In this document: positions 44,599-54,005 of the stretch, piece after piece
Layout: every line of letters begins with the position of its first letter
How positions within the stretch are numbered: the stretch's first letter is position 1
NCBI RefSeq assembly: GCF_002159975.1
Contig: NZ_NFJR01000001.1
Coordinates: forward strand, 434,001 to 498,000
Source: Barnesiella sp. An22
GTDB taxonomy: Bacteria > Bacteroidota > Bacteroidia > Bacteroidales > Barnesiellaceae
Direction of reading: 5' to 3'
Length of the DNA: 64,000 nucleotides
Program-made: the position numbers and the translations under genes
Notes under the pieces: model-generated
Told to the model about the DNA's origin: nothing
The model's database searches: none
The model's input: the letters and a program-made list of their open reading frames with translations, nothing else

Positions 44599-45957
44599 TT
44601 ATCGAACTGCTATCTTATGAGTCATACGGCCTTTGGAGGTCTCGATAACCAGCACGTAAATACCTGAATTGAGGCCATCGAAGGACAACAGCGTGGCGTC
44701 GACCGAAACGACTTTCCGGCCGCTGATGTCATACAGTGCCATGGATTGAGCCCGGTCGCAAACGATTCCATAAGACTCTTGTACCCAATCGATCGATTCA
44801 ATCTCTTCGATTGCCGTCGAGGGACCTTCGTTTTTCTCGACATTGAGTTTCATCGATTTCAGATCGACAGTCAACGTATAGTTGCCGGCTTGAGCAGCCT
44901 CGACGTAGAACTTGAAGTCGTTGCCATCGCTCAACTTGGTGATTGTCGACTCACCCTCTTGGAACGGAGTGTTGGCAGCCTCGGCGCCATAGGCCGTATA
45001 GTCAAAGCTGTTGCCGTCGTAGAATTTCAATTCGCCCTCGGTCAAATCGCCCGTCCAGGAGTATACCCCTTCCTGGTCCTTGACTTCCAGAATATGGTTG
45101 TCTTCGAATGTCCAGCCGCCAACGGCATCACCGATGACCCACAACTTTTCGGGATAGGTTTCGGCGATGGTCAGTTTCATGGTGTTTACATCGACCGTCA
45201 CCTCGTACAAACCCTCGACCAGAACACCGAACTTCCAGTCCTCACTGCTGGTTGTGGTATATTTCAAATCATACTCACCGGGAGCGGCAATCGTCTGCTC
45301 AGGCTGAGCCGACACGTACATGCGGTCGTTCCACTTCCGGGTCATCATAAACTTCAAGCCTTCGAAAGCCTCGCACTTGCTCAGTTGCAACGTGCCTTTA
45401 TAGATGCCCGAATCGAAAGAGGTCTCGGGCAGCTCGATGGCACTCTCGATAGCCCAGTGCACATCCGTAGCATCGCCTATCGCATACACGGCCTCAAAGT
45501 GTGCGGCAGCCTGGTCGGGCAACTCGGTACCGTCGATTACCTCGACCAGCGGTTTTTCGCCGGTAAGGTCGACTCTGAATTTATAGCGCCCGGCAGCTGA
45601 TACCTTGAACGACTTGTCGGGAGCCGTGTAGTCGCTACGATATTCCAACTCGTGAGAACCGGTTGTCAAATCCAGATAGGTTTCATTGGGATTATCGCCC
45701 ACAACCGTAGAGGCCATGGCCGGGCCATAGCCGGGAGCAAAATCATACGTCGTTACAAAACGCATGCGGCCTTCGGTCAAATCGCCGGTGTATTCATACA
45801 CACCATCTTCGACCGTTACCATACGAATCACATTATTACTATCCCATTGTGCCGGGGTGGCATCACCTATTACATATAACGAGGCGGGATAATTGCCGGC
45901 TGCTATCGTAGCCGAACATAAGGCTAAAGCCGAGAAAAGTAAGAATCTGCTTTTCAT
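44599..45957 (-). CDS. SusF-like glycan-binding protein with T9SS sorting domain
   Basis: A 452-residue secreted protein. The signal peptide (MKSRFLLFSALALCSATIAAG) lacks a lipobox, so unlike SusE/F it is not a lipoprotein. Three SusE/F-type binding repeats begin at LYVIGDATPAQWDSNN, VYAIGDATDVHWAIES and LWVIGDAVGGWTFEDN. The last 70 residues match a type A T9SS C-terminal domain (ALYDISGRKVV ... LNSGIYVLVIETSKGRMTHKIAVR). It probably reaches the surface by type IX secretion. It is the first gene of the PUL operon behind the promoter at 46024-46054 and has a terminator after it, so it may be expressed more than susC. ATG at 45957 is chosen because it starts the signal peptide. Confidence 0.85.
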   Translation of the reverse strand: MKSRFLLFSALALCSATIAAGNYPASLYVIGDATPAQWDSNNVIRMVTVEDGVYEYTGDLTEGRMRFVTTYDFAPGYGPAMASTVVGDNPNETYLDLTTGSHELEYRSDYTAPDKSFKVSAAGRYKFRVDLTGEKPLVEVIDGTELPDQAAAHFEAVYAIGDATDVHWAIESAIELPETSFDSGIYKGTLQLSKCEAFEGLKFMMTRKWNDRMYVSAQPEQTIAAPGEYDLKYTTTSSEDWKFGVLVEGLYEVTVDVNTMKLTIAETYPEKLWVIGDAVGGWTFEDNHILEVKDQEGVYSWTGDLTEGELKFYDGNSFDYTAYGAEAANTPFQEGESTITKLSDGNDFKFYVEAAQAGNYTLTVDLKSMKLNVEKNEGPSTAIEEIESIDWVQESYGIVCDRAQSMALYDISGRKVVSVDATLLSFDGLNSGIYVLVIETSKGRMTHKIAVR

Positions 45958-46023
45958 GCTATTTAATATTGGGTTAATAAATTTGTTTACACAGAGTACA
46001 CGCCCTGTTTTCAATTTTCCACA

Positions 46024-46054
46024 CAAAAATAGAAGGGTTATTTGGCCTTGTCAA
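46024..46054 (-). promoter_or_regulatory. Promoter of the PUL operon
   Basis: The minus strand reads TTGA, 19 nt, then TATTTTTG (complement of 46024-46031), which fits the Bacteroidetes -33/-7 layout. It lies about 66 nt upstream of the SusF-like start codon. Confidence 0.6.
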
Positions 46055-46091
46055 TTCGGTGTAGTAAAAAAGTAGATATTTAATGAAAATA

Positions 46092-46115
46092 AATATTTTA
46101 TTATCAATATTTTAT
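46092..46115. promoter_or_regulatory. Direct repeat, candidate SusR-type activator site
   Basis: Two copies of AATATTTTAT with a 14-bp start-to-start distance, placed 38-61 bp upstream of the -33 element of the PUL promoter, where an activator would bind. Its role is inferred from position only. Confidence 0.4.
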
Positions 46116-46195
46116 ACAAAAATACAACATTCATAAAAGTAGCCATTATGATAGCATTTTTCACCCCTAAACAGCTCTGTTTACAATATTCTTTT

Positions 46196-46203
46196 TATCT
46201 TTG
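46196..46203 (+). promoter_or_regulatory. -7 element of the SusR-like gene
   Basis: TATCTTTG matches TAnnTTTG, 74 nt upstream of the start codon. The -33 element is unclear. Confidence 0.45.
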
Positions 46204-46277
46204 TTTCGTCGATTCCCATATCTGCCCATATCGAAGACAAGACAAGAAAAAAAACGATAAACTTTATTTTCTCATCC

Positions 46278-47915
46278 ATGAACATATCACATCGACCTGC
46301 CCTCCTGTCGATAGGCATCCTGCTCACCCTGCTCCCTGCCTGTTTTCATACGCAAGCTGCAACCCCAAGCTGCGAACCGCCCCAACTCACCGTCGAAGCA
46401 ACACTCGACTCGCTCGACCGACTCATCGGCTACCGCTACCGCTTCAGTCAAAAAAAAGAGCGAGAGATACAGACTCTCAAACAAAACCTGAGGAAACAAC
46501 TCTCACCGGCCGAACGATTCCGGGCTCTCGGCTACCTGGTCGACGCCTATCGGGCATTCAGCATCGACTCTCAAACGGTATATGTAAAACGTCAGATTCA
46601 TCTGGCCGACCAGGTGAAAAATCGAGACATGCAGGTACAAGCCCGACTCAATATGGTCGAGTGCCTTTACAACGCAGGCATGTACAAAGAAGCCGACGAA
46701 CTGCTGAACCAGATAAAACGCAGCTCCCTGCCCCATTACATCATTCCCTATTACTACCATTTGAAACGGACTCTCTACGGACTACTGGCCGACTATGCAC
46801 TGGAGCCGGAGATTCGCAACGACTACAACAAGCACCTGAACCTCTATCGCGACTCTATCTTGCAGTCCAACCCCTCCAACTCGTTTACCTACTATGTAGT
46901 CAAGGCCGACGAACTCACCGCACAACACAACTACGCCAGTGCATTGCAAATATTGCGCGAAGCTCTCTATCGAGGCCAACTCAACTCGCACGACCGGGGC
47001 ATCATCTATTACGGCATGGCCGAAGTCTTTGCCCAGACCCAACAGAACGACAGCACAAAAATCTACTACGCCCTCTCGGCTCAATGCGACCTGAAAGCAG
47101 CCGTGCGGGAATATGTTTCGCTGCACCGGCTGGCCGAACTCCTGTTCAACGAGGGCGACATCGAGCGCGCCTACAACTACATCAAATGCTCGGTCGAGGA
47201 TGCCCGGGCCTGCAACGCTCGGGTGCGCAGCCTCGAATTCATGCCCGTATTCACCATTATCGAAGAGGTATATCAGGCTCAGATACAGAAACAACGCGAA
47301 CTCTCGATTACGTTTACCTACATCACCTGCGCCTTCTGCGTGATTCTGCTAATCACCTTCGTGATTCTGTTTTTCCAAAACCACAAGCTCAACAGTGTCA
47401 AAGAGAAACTCAACCAGACCAACAAACACTTGCAGACCGTGAACAACTCGCTCACCGAGAGCAATCACGTCAAGGAGGAGTACCTGAGCCGATACATGGA
47501 CCAGTGTGCCGTATATATCGACAAGATGGACGAGTATCGACGTTCGCTCAACAAACTGGCCTCGATGGGCAAGATGGAAGAACTCTCTAAAAATTTGAAA
47601 TCACAGAACAGTATCAACAACGAACGCAAAATGTTCTATGCCGAGTTTGACCAGTCGTTTCTGAAACTATACCCCGACTTTGTCGAGAAATTCAACGAGT
47701 TGCTGGTGCCCGAGGCTCGCATCACCCCCAAGCCCAATTCGCTCACCCCCGAGCTACGCATTTATGCGCTGGTTCGCCTGGGCACGACCGACAGCAACCA
47801 AATAGCCCGCTTCCTGTGCTACTCGGTTTCGACCATATACAACTATCGGGTAAAGATTCGCAACTCGGCCATCGGCTCTCGCGACGACTTCGAAGAGCGA
47901 GTCATGCACCTGTAA
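46278..47915 (+). CDS. SusR-like membrane transcriptional regulator (DUF6377)
   Basis: A regulator of 545 residues resembling SusR, the starch-locus activator of B. thetaiotaomicron. It has an N-terminal signal-like segment, a periplasmic TPR-like sensor region (to about residue 335), a transmembrane helix about residues 341-365 (FTYITCAFCVILLITFVILFF) and a coiled coil with NQTNKHLQTVNNSLTES. The cytoplasmic domain ends in a LuxR-like helix-turn-helix (about 490-530, GTTDSNQIARFLCYSVSTIYNYRVKIR). It faces the PUL operon divergently. It probably senses oligosaccharides in the periplasm and activates the operon directly. Confidence 0.88.
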   Translation: MNISHRPALLSIGILLTLLPACFHTQAATPSCEPPQLTVEATLDSLDRLIGYRYRFSQKKEREIQTLKQNLRKQLSPAERFRALGYLVDAYRAFSIDSQTVYVKRQIHLADQVKNRDMQVQARLNMVECLYNAGMYKEADELLNQIKRSSLPHYIIPYYYHLKRTLYGLLADYALEPEIRNDYNKHLNLYRDSILQSNPSNSFTYYVVKADELTAQHNYASALQILREALYRGQLNSHDRGIIYYGMAEVFAQTQQNDSTKIYYALSAQCDLKAAVREYVSLHRLAELLFNEGDIERAYNYIKCSVEDARACNARVRSLEFMPVFTIIEEVYQAQIQKQRELSITFTYITCAFCVILLITFVILFFQNHKLNSVKEKLNQTNKHLQTVNNSLTESNHVKEEYLSRYMDQCAVYIDKMDEYRRSLNKLASMGKMEELSKNLKSQNSINNERKMFYAEFDQSFLKLYPDFVEKFNELLVPEARITPKPNSLTPELRIYALVRLGTTDSNQIARFLCYSVSTIYNYRVKIRNSAIGSRDDFEERVMHL

Positions 47916-48066
47916 CATCCACCACACCGAAGCGATAGCCGACCCGGGGGAGGGGTATCTGCCACCGCCTCAGGGGCGGCACTTCATACCCTCGACAACT
48001 GCCCCCCAATCGGCTCTGTTGCCGAATCGAGAGGAAAAGAAAGCGACTATTTATGTAATCTTTATT

Positions 48067-48119
48067 GTTAAAGAAACATTTTTCTTAACACATGAGATGA
48101 GATATATTTGCTACATTTG
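48067..48119 (+). promoter_or_regulatory. Promoter region of the malic enzyme gene, with inverted repeat
   Basis: Two overlapping-type -7 matches, TATATTTG (48103-48110) and TACATTTG (48112-48119), lie about 80-90 nt upstream of the start codon. Just upstream, GTTAAAGAA...TTCTTAAC (48067-48089) is an imperfect inverted repeat in the -33 region. Confidence 0.5.
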
Positions 48120-48200
48120 CATACGGCTTGCTTACAGTCTAAAAGCTATTTAACTTTTAAGCATACAAATTAAACGAAGAAACTACTTAATACTATATTT

Positions 48201-50492
48201 ATGTCAAACGAATTAAAAGAAGATGCCTTAAAATATCACAGCGAAGGCAAAGCCGGGAAAATCGAAGTCATTCCCACCAAGCCATACAGTACACAGCGCG
48301 ACCTCTCCCTGGCCTATACGCCGGGCGTAGCCGAACCCTGTCTCGAGATAGAGAAGAACCCCGATACGGCGTATGAATATACGGCCAAGGGAAATCTGGT
48401 AGCCGTCATCTCCAACGGTACGGCCGTGCTGGGTCTGGGCGACATCGGTGCCCTGGCCGGCAAGCCGGTGATGGAGGGCAAGGGACTGCTGTTCAAGATA
48501 TTTGCCGGCATCGACGTGTTCGATATTGAAGTCAACGAAAAAGACCCCGACAAGTTTATCGAGGCCGTCAAGGCCATATCGCCTACCTTCGGCGGTATCA
48601 ACCTCGAGGATATAAAGGCGCCCGAGTGTTTCGAAATCGAAACCCGCCTGAAAGAGGAGTTGAATATCCCCGTCATGCACGACGACCAGCACGGCACGGC
48701 CATCATCTCGGGTGCCGGTCTGCTGAACGCCCTCGAGATACAGGGCAAGAAAATCGAAGAGGCCAAGCTCGTGGTCAACGGTGCCGGTGCCGCCGCCATC
48801 TCGTGTACCAAGCTCTACATGGGTCTGGGCATCAGACGCGAAAACATTGTCATGGTCGACAGCAAAGGTGTTATCCGCTCCGACCGTCCCAACCTGCCCC
48901 CCTCGAAACAACAGTTCGCTACCGACCGCACCGACATCCACACGCTGGAAGAGGCCATGCGGGGTGCCGATATTTTCCTGGGCCTCTCGGTGGCCGACGT
49001 ACTTACCCCCGAGATGGTACAGTCGATGAACGAGCGTCCTATCGTCTTTGCCCTGGCCAATCCCAATCCCGAGATTGCCTACGACAAGGCCATGGCTTCG
49101 CGCGACGACCTGATTTTCGCCACCGGCCGGTCGGACTATCCCAACCAAATCAACAACGTGCTGGGATTCCCCTATATCTTCCGCGGGGCGCTCGACGTAC
49201 GCGCCACGACCATCAACGAAGAGATGAAACGGGCCGCCACCTACGCCATTGCCCAGCTCACCAAAGAGCCGGTGCCCGACGTGGTCAACTCGGCCTACGG
49301 CATCAAGCGCCTCACCTTCGGTCCGCAATACATCATTCCCAAAGCTCTCGACCCGCGGTTGCTCACCGCCGTAGCTCCGGCCGTGGCCCGGGCTGCCATG
49401 GAGTCGGGCGTGGCCCAGCACCCCATTACCGACTGGGATGCCTACAACGACCGGCTGAAGAAGCTCATGGGCTATGACAACAAGATGTTGCGCGAGTTTA
49501 CCGAGATGGCCCGCAAGGAGCCCAAACGGGTGGTATTCGCCGAGGCCAACCACGCCAACATGCTGAAGGCTGCCGAGACGGCCATGCGCGACGGCATCTG
49601 CCACCCCATCCTGCTGGGCAACGACGAGCTCATCGGCAAACTGGCCGCCTCGATAGGCGTTGACCTCACGGGCATGCAGATTATCAACCTGCGCCACCCC
49701 GACGAGGAGGATCGCCGCTGCCGCTATGCCCACATGCTCACCGAGAAGCGTCAACGCGAGGGCATGACCTACCCCGAGGCTCACGAAAAGATGTTCGACC
49801 GCAACTACTTCGGTATGATGATGGTCGAAGCCGGCGAGGCCGATGCCTTCATCACCGGTACCTACTCGAAGTATGCCGAGACCATACAGATAGCCAAGGA
49901 TGTGATCGGCATCCGTCCGGGTTACAAACACTTCGGCGCCATGCACATCCTGAACACCAAGCGGGGCACCTACTTCATTGCCGATACCCTCATCAACCGC
50001 AAGCCCACCACCGATACGCTGGTCGACATTGCCCGACTCGCCTACGACTCGGTGCGCTTCTTTGCGCAAGACCCCGTCATTGCCATGGTCTCCTACTCCA
50101 ACTTCGGGTCGGACAACCTGGGCAGCCCGCAACGGATACACGAGGCTATCGAGATTCTGCACGAGCAGTACCCCGAGATGCTTATCGACGGCGAAATGCA
50201 GATGAACTTCGCCCTCAACAATGCATTGCGCGACAAGACCTACCCCTTCAACAAACTCAAGGGGCGCGAGGTAAACACCATCGTATTCCCCAACCTGAGC
50301 TCGGCCAACTCGGCCTACAAACTGATGCTCGAGATGGGGGTAGCCGAGTCGATTGGCCCGATTCAGATGGGATTGAACAAGCCTATCCACTTTACCGACA
50401 TCGCCAGCTCTACGCGCGACATCGTCAACCTCACCACGGTAGCGGTACTCGATGCCATTGTACAGGAGCGTCAGAACAAAAACAAACAGTAA
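48201..50492 (+). CDS. maeB: NADP-dependent malic enzyme fused to phosphotransacetylase-like domain
   Basis: Oxidatively decarboxylates malate to pyruvate with NADP reduction. The N-terminal malic enzyme part (to about residue 430) has [10 protein letters not shown], the Lys-containing [29 protein letters not shown] region, the metal-site HDDQHGTAI and the nucleotide fold [12 protein letters not shown]. The C-terminal 330 residues resemble phosphate acetyl/butyryltransferase, a regulatory domain in MaeB. The length of 763 is typical. It is followed 15 nt later by the EFR1-type gene. Confidence 0.95.
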   Translation: MSNELKEDALKYHSEGKAGKIEVIPTKPYSTQRDLSLAYTPGVAEPCLEIEKNPDTAYEYTAKGNLVAVISNGTAVLGLGDIGALAGKPVMEGKGLLFKIFAGIDVFDIEVNEKDPDKFIEAVKAISPTFGGINLEDIKAPECFEIETRLKEELNIPVMHDDQHGTAIISGAGLLNALEIQGKKIEEAKLVVNGAGAAAISCTKLYMGLGIRRENIVMVDSKGVIRSDRPNLPPSKQQFATDRTDIHTLEEAMRGADIFLGLSVADVLTPEMVQSMNERPIVFALANPNPEIAYDKAMASRDDLIFATGRSDYPNQINNVLGFPYIFRGALDVRATTINEEMKRAATYAIAQLTKEPVPDVVNSAYGIKRLTFGPQYIIPKALDPRLLTAVAPAVARAAMESGVAQHPITDWDAYNDRLKKLMGYDNKMLREFTEMARKEPKRVVFAEANHANMLKAAETAMRDGICHPILLGNDELIGKLAASIGVDLTGMQIINLRHPDEEDRRCRYAHMLTEKRQREGMTYPEAHEKMFDRNYFGMMMVEAGEADAFITGTYSKYAETIQIAKDVIGIRPGYKHFGAMHILNTKRGTYFIADTLINRKPTTDTLVDIARLAYDSVRFFAQDPVIAMVSYSNFGSDNLGSPQRIHEAIEILHEQYPEMLIDGEMQMNFALNNALRDKTYPFNKLKGREVNTIVFPNLSSANSAYKLMLEMGVAESIGPIQMGLNKPIHFTDIASSTRDIVNLTTVAVLDAIVQERQNKNKQ

Positions 50493-50507
50493 GCGAGAAG
50501 ACAGATT

Positions 50508-51272
50508 ATGTATATCGCACTATTCAGCCCTACGGGCGGTACCCGCAAGGCTGCCGAAATCATAGGGAGGGCCATAGACCCGCAGGCCGTCGAGATAGAC
50601 CTCTCGAAAACCCAAGCCGAAGGGCTGCCCCTCGAGTTAGGGCATGACGAGGTGCTGCTGGCTGCAGTGCCCGTATTCGGCGGACGGGTTCCCGCCATTG
50701 CCATCGAACGACTGAAAGGAATCACGGGGCACGACACCCCGGCGATTCCCGTGGTCGTGTATGGCAACCGCGACTACGACGATGCCCTGCTCGAACTGAA
50801 GTCGGCGCTGGAGTCGAACGGCTTCCGCCCGGTTGCCGGTATCGCCTGCATTGCCGAGCACTCCATCATGCACGTCTACGCCACCGGCCGCCCCGATGCC
50901 TCCGACGAAGAGGTGCTGAAACGGTTTGCTTCGCAGATAGCCGCCAAACTCAAACAGATAAAGGGTGGAATCCCCGCCCCCATCGAGGTAAAGGGCAACC
51001 CCGACTACAAGCCCTACAACGGCGTGCCCCTCAAGCCGCACGCCACCCGCGACTGCAATCGGTGCGGCACCTGTGCTGCCTTGTGCCCGGTGGGTGCCAT
51101 TCCTCTCGACAATCCGCAGAAGACCGACACCAAGAAGTGCATCTCGTGCATGAGGTGCATCGCGGTGTGTCCGCACCAGGCCCGCAAAGTGAGCAAACTG
51201 AAAGTGGCCCTCTCGACCCGAATGCTGAAAAAGGCATGCGAGGTGCGCAAAGAGCCCGAGCTGTTTATCTAA
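50508..51272 (+). CDS. EFR1 family flavodoxin/ferredoxin fusion
   Basis: A cytoplasmic electron carrier of 254 residues. The N-terminal flavodoxin-like domain has the FMN phosphate loop SPTGGTRKAA and a GNRDYDDAL loop. The C-terminal bacterial ferredoxin domain has two 4Fe-4S sets: Cys183, 186, 189, 193 and Cys211, 214, 217, 221. EFR1 proteins are thought to move electrons between flavin and iron-sulfur partners; the partners are unknown. It is probably co-transcribed with maeB (15 nt) and converges with yaaA. Confidence 0.9.
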   Translation: MYIALFSPTGGTRKAAEIIGRAIDPQAVEIDLSKTQAEGLPLELGHDEVLLAAVPVFGGRVPAIAIERLKGITGHDTPAIPVVVYGNRDYDDALLELKSALESNGFRPVAGIACIAEHSIMHVYATGRPDASDEEVLKRFASQIAAKLKQIKGGIPAPIEVKGNPDYKPYNGVPLKPHATRDCNRCGTCAALCPVGAIPLDNPQKTDTKKCISCMRCIAVCPHQARKVSKLKVALSTRMLKKACEVRKEPELFI

Positions 51273-51305
51273 AAAGAATATAGCCTCGCCTCCGGGAAGC
51301 GACGC
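51271..51305 (-). terminator. Terminator of yaaA (convergent with the EFR1 gene)
   Basis: Stem GCCTCGC (51283-51289) / GCGACGC (51299-51305) with one mismatch. On the minus strand it is followed by TATATTCTTTTT, and the end overlaps the EFR1 stop region. Confidence 0.55.
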
Positions 51306-51317
51306 GCAAGGGCCCCC

Positions 51318-52076
51318 TCACACGATAAATAGGGGATTGTCGGGCGTCGAATGACGGGGCGAAAAATGAAAACCTTCGGCCGAAAAGGCCTCCAACTCCT
51401 GGGGAGTCGTGAGTCTGTTTTTCAAGATAAAACGGGTCATGGCTCCCCTCATCATTTTGGCATAGACCACAATGGTCTTGAGGATGTCGCCTTTGCTCAC
51501 CTTGAACTCGGGAGTAACCACCCGCACCTCGCGGTTGAGGCGCGCCCAGTCGAGCGACTGTTGTATTTCGCGACTGGCCAGATTGACCAGAATGCCGCCG
51601 GCAGCCTGCACATCGGCAATGAGCCGGTCGGTTATGCGGGGGCGCCAGTAGGCATCCAGCGGGCAACCCGTCGAGGGGAGCTCCACGGTATACTCCATGC
51701 GGTAGGGCTTGATGCCGTCGAGAGCACGGGTGAGCCCGTAGCAGGCCGAGGCGATGCGCAAGTGGTCCTGGGCATAGGTGAAGTCGGCCGCCGTGAAATC
51801 GGCCGGCGAGAGGTAACGGAAGACAATGCCCGTATAGGCCAGCAGCGAAGGCACCGCAGACGTCTCGGGCGAGAGGAAGGCGTTGTACCGTTCCCAGGTC
51901 TGCAGGGCCAGCGAGCGGCTCACACCCAGCATCGCAGCCAGTTCGTCGACCGAGTAACCCACCATCTCCCGGGCTATCCGGGTAGCTTCGTCCACAAAGA
52001 GGGGCTCCGTCACGGCGGGCACCTCGATCTTACACTTTCCGGTCATGGTCTTGGCCGGTGACAACAATACCAGCAT
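51318..52076 (-). CDS. yaaA: Peroxide stress protein YaaA
   Basis: A UPF0246/YaaA-family protein of 252 residues which in E. coli lowers intracellular free iron during peroxide stress. Family motifs are MLVLLSPAKTM at the N-terminus, the RYLSPADFTAADFTYAQDHLRI region, LVNLASREIQQSLDW, and the C-terminal KMMRGAMTRFILKNRL. It follows mutL by 16 nt and is the last gene of the envelope operon. Confidence 0.93.
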   Translation of the reverse strand: MLVLLSPAKTMTGKCKIEVPAVTEPLFVDEATRIAREMVGYSVDELAAMLGVSRSLALQTWERYNAFLSPETSAVPSLLAYTGIVFRYLSPADFTAADFTYAQDHLRIASACYGLTRALDGIKPYRMEYTVELPSTGCPLDAYWRPRITDRLIADVQAAGGILVNLASREIQQSLDWARLNREVRVVTPEFKVSKGDILKTIVVYAKMMRGAMTRFILKNRLTTPQELEAFSAEGFHFSPRHSTPDNPLFIV

Positions 52077-52092
52077 AGGTTCGGCTATTTAG

Positions 52093-53991
52093 TCAGTTGA
52101 ATCGTTTTTGCAACTCGTCATGCGAAATGACGACAAAGACCGTCTTCCCCGCAGGGGTATAGGCCGGCGTCTTGAGCGAAAGCAGGTCGTCGACCATCGT
52201 CGACATCTCCTCTTTCGAGAGCGTCTGCCCCACCGGCACGGCGGCAGCCTCGGCCAGCGTCCAGGCGATGCGCTGCTGCAGGGAGGTTTTGGCGTCATGC
52301 TCCTTCTCCGAGGCGGTCGCAATCATCTGCCCTATCAGGTCGCAGGCATCGCCCCCCTCTATCCCGGCGGGTACGGCATTGACCGAATAGCTGTTCTGCC
52401 CCATATCGGCCAGGTCGAATCCCAAGGCCGTCAAGTCGTCCCAAATCTCCCGCAGGACGGCGGCCTGCGAAACGGTGAGCTGCATCATCTCGGGGAAGAG
52501 GATACGTTGCGAGGCCATCTCGCGCGACGAAATGCCCGCCATGAAACGCTCGAAGAGAATCACGCCGTGAGCCCGATGCTGGTCGACAATCATCAGACCG
52601 TCGACCGTAGGCACGGCAATGTAGCGACCCTTCAACTGCAACACGGGCCGCCCGCTTTGGTTCAGTTTCGACTCAAATTCGGGGAAGATACCGCTCTCCT
52701 GAGGGGCTTTAGGCTCTTCGTCGGAGAGACGCGACACGTAACCGCCCGAGAAGTCGACCTTCGAAGGCACCACCTCATCAGTATCGGGAGTCAGACTCTC
52801 CCCTCCGCCGGCGCTGTTGAAACTGCTGTACAGCTGCTGCCAGTCGTATTGGGGCCGCTTGGCCGACGTGCCTCCCCCACCCGATCGGAAGGGGTTGTAC
52901 GACTTGTCGACCTGCACCGTGGGAGGTACCACATGGGCACCCGGTTTCGAGGTGGGAATCTCGGGGGCATCCTCCATGTCGAAGTCGATGGTGGGTGTCG
53001 CACTGTATTTGCCCAACGCCTCCTTGACCGAAGCCGAAAGAATCTGCCAGATAGGCTGCTCGTTCTCGAACTTGATTTCCGACTTCGTGGGATGAATGTT
53101 CACGTCGATGGTTTCGGGCTCGACCGTGAGGTTGATGAAGTAGTTGGGCATCTCGCCTACCGGTACCAGATTTTCGTAGCAGATGGTCACCGCCTTATGG
53201 AAATAGGGGTGACGCATGTAACGCCCGTTGACGAAAAAGTATTGCAGGGCTCCCCGCTTGCGGGCCGACTCGGGCCGGCCTACATAGCCCGAGATCTTGA
53301 CCAGCGAAGTCGAGGTATCGAGCGAGAGCAACTGTTGGTTGAGGCTCTTCCCGAAGAGGGCCACGATGCGCTGGCGCAGGTTGGAGGCCGGCAGGTCGAA
53401 GAGTTCGGTATCGTTGTGCGTGAGGGTAAAGGCCACCTGGGTATTGATGAGGGCCATACGCTCAAACTCGCTCAGGATGTTGCTCAGCTCCACCTGATTC
53501 GACTTGAGGAACTTGCGACGGGCCGGCACGTTGAAAAAGATATTCTTCACGGAAAAGTTGCTGCCTACGGGCGTGGAGACGGACTCCTGCCCCTCGCATT
53601 GCGAGGCAGCCATGCGGACGCAGGTGCCCACCTCGTCCTCGCTGCGGCGGGTACGCAACTCAACCTGAGCAATGGCGGCAATCGAGGCCAACGCCTCGCC
53701 GCGGAAACCCATGGTGTGCAAGGTGAAAAGGTCTTCGGCCTTGCGTATCTTGGAGGTCGAGTGGCGCTCGAAAGCGAGCCGGGCGTCGGTGGGCGACATG
53801 CCCTTGCCGTTGTCGATTACCTGAATAAGGGTGCGGCCGGCATCCTTCAGTACAATCTGAATCGCAGTGGCACCGGCATCGACCGCATTCTCGACCAGCT
53901 CCTTGATGACCGAGGCCGGCCGTTGTATCACCTCGCCCGCGGCTATCTGATTGGCCACGGAATCGGGCAACAAATGTATAATATCACTCAT
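52093..53991 (-). CDS. mutL: DNA mismatch repair protein MutL
   Basis: Mismatch-repair mediator of 632 residues. The GHKL ATPase domain is intact: Glu31 and Asn35 in KELVENAVDAG, DNGKGMS and TMGFRGEALASI. The C-terminal dimerisation domain carries DQHRAHGVILFE, which does not fit the endonuclease motif DQHAxxExxxxE, so strand-nicking activity is doubtful. A Pro/Ser/Gly-rich linker lies between about residues 355 and 455. The ATG at 53991 is used because it gives the conserved MSDIIHLLPDSVANQIAAGEV start. It lies 14 nt after the OstA-like gene. Confidence 0.95.
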   Translation of the reverse strand: MSDIIHLLPDSVANQIAAGEVIQRPASVIKELVENAVDAGATAIQIVLKDAGRTLIQVIDNGKGMSPTDARLAFERHSTSKIRKAEDLFTLHTMGFRGEALASIAAIAQVELRTRRSEDEVGTCVRMAASQCEGQESVSTPVGSNFSVKNIFFNVPARRKFLKSNQVELSNILSEFERMALINTQVAFTLTHNDTELFDLPASNLRQRIVALFGKSLNQQLLSLDTSTSLVKISGYVGRPESARKRGALQYFFVNGRYMRHPYFHKAVTICYENLVPVGEMPNYFINLTVEPETIDVNIHPTKSEIKFENEQPIWQILSASVKEALGKYSATPTIDFDMEDAPEIPTSKPGAHVVPPTVQVDKSYNPFRSGGGGTSAKRPQYDWQQLYSSFNSAGGGESLTPDTDEVVPSKVDFSGGYVSRLSDEEPKAPQESGIFPEFESKLNQSGRPVLQLKGRYIAVPTVDGLMIVDQHRAHGVILFERFMAGISSREMASQRILFPEMMQLTVSQAAVLREIWDDLTALGFDLADMGQNSYSVNAVPAGIEGGDACDLIGQMIATASEKEHDAKTSLQQRIAWTLAEAAAVPVGQTLSKEEMSTMVDDLLSLKTPAYTPAGKTVFVVISHDELQKRFN

Positions 53992-54005
53992 AAAACCTCC
54001 TCTCG

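Larger units (their letters stand above)
45958..46277. other. Divergent PUL control region
   Basis: A 320-nt AT-rich region between the PUL operon and its regulator. It holds the minus-strand promoter (46024-46054), a direct repeat AATATTTTAT (46092-46101 and 46106-46115, 14-bp period) 40-60 bp further upstream, and a plus-strand -7 element (46196-46203). No gene is seen. Confidence 0.7.

Noticed and set aside
46148-47590. A 480-codon plus-strand frame overlapping the SusR-like gene in another frame
   Set aside because: The sequence is Arg/Pro/Gln-rich and frame-shifted against a gene with signal, TM and HTH features. It is a shadow.
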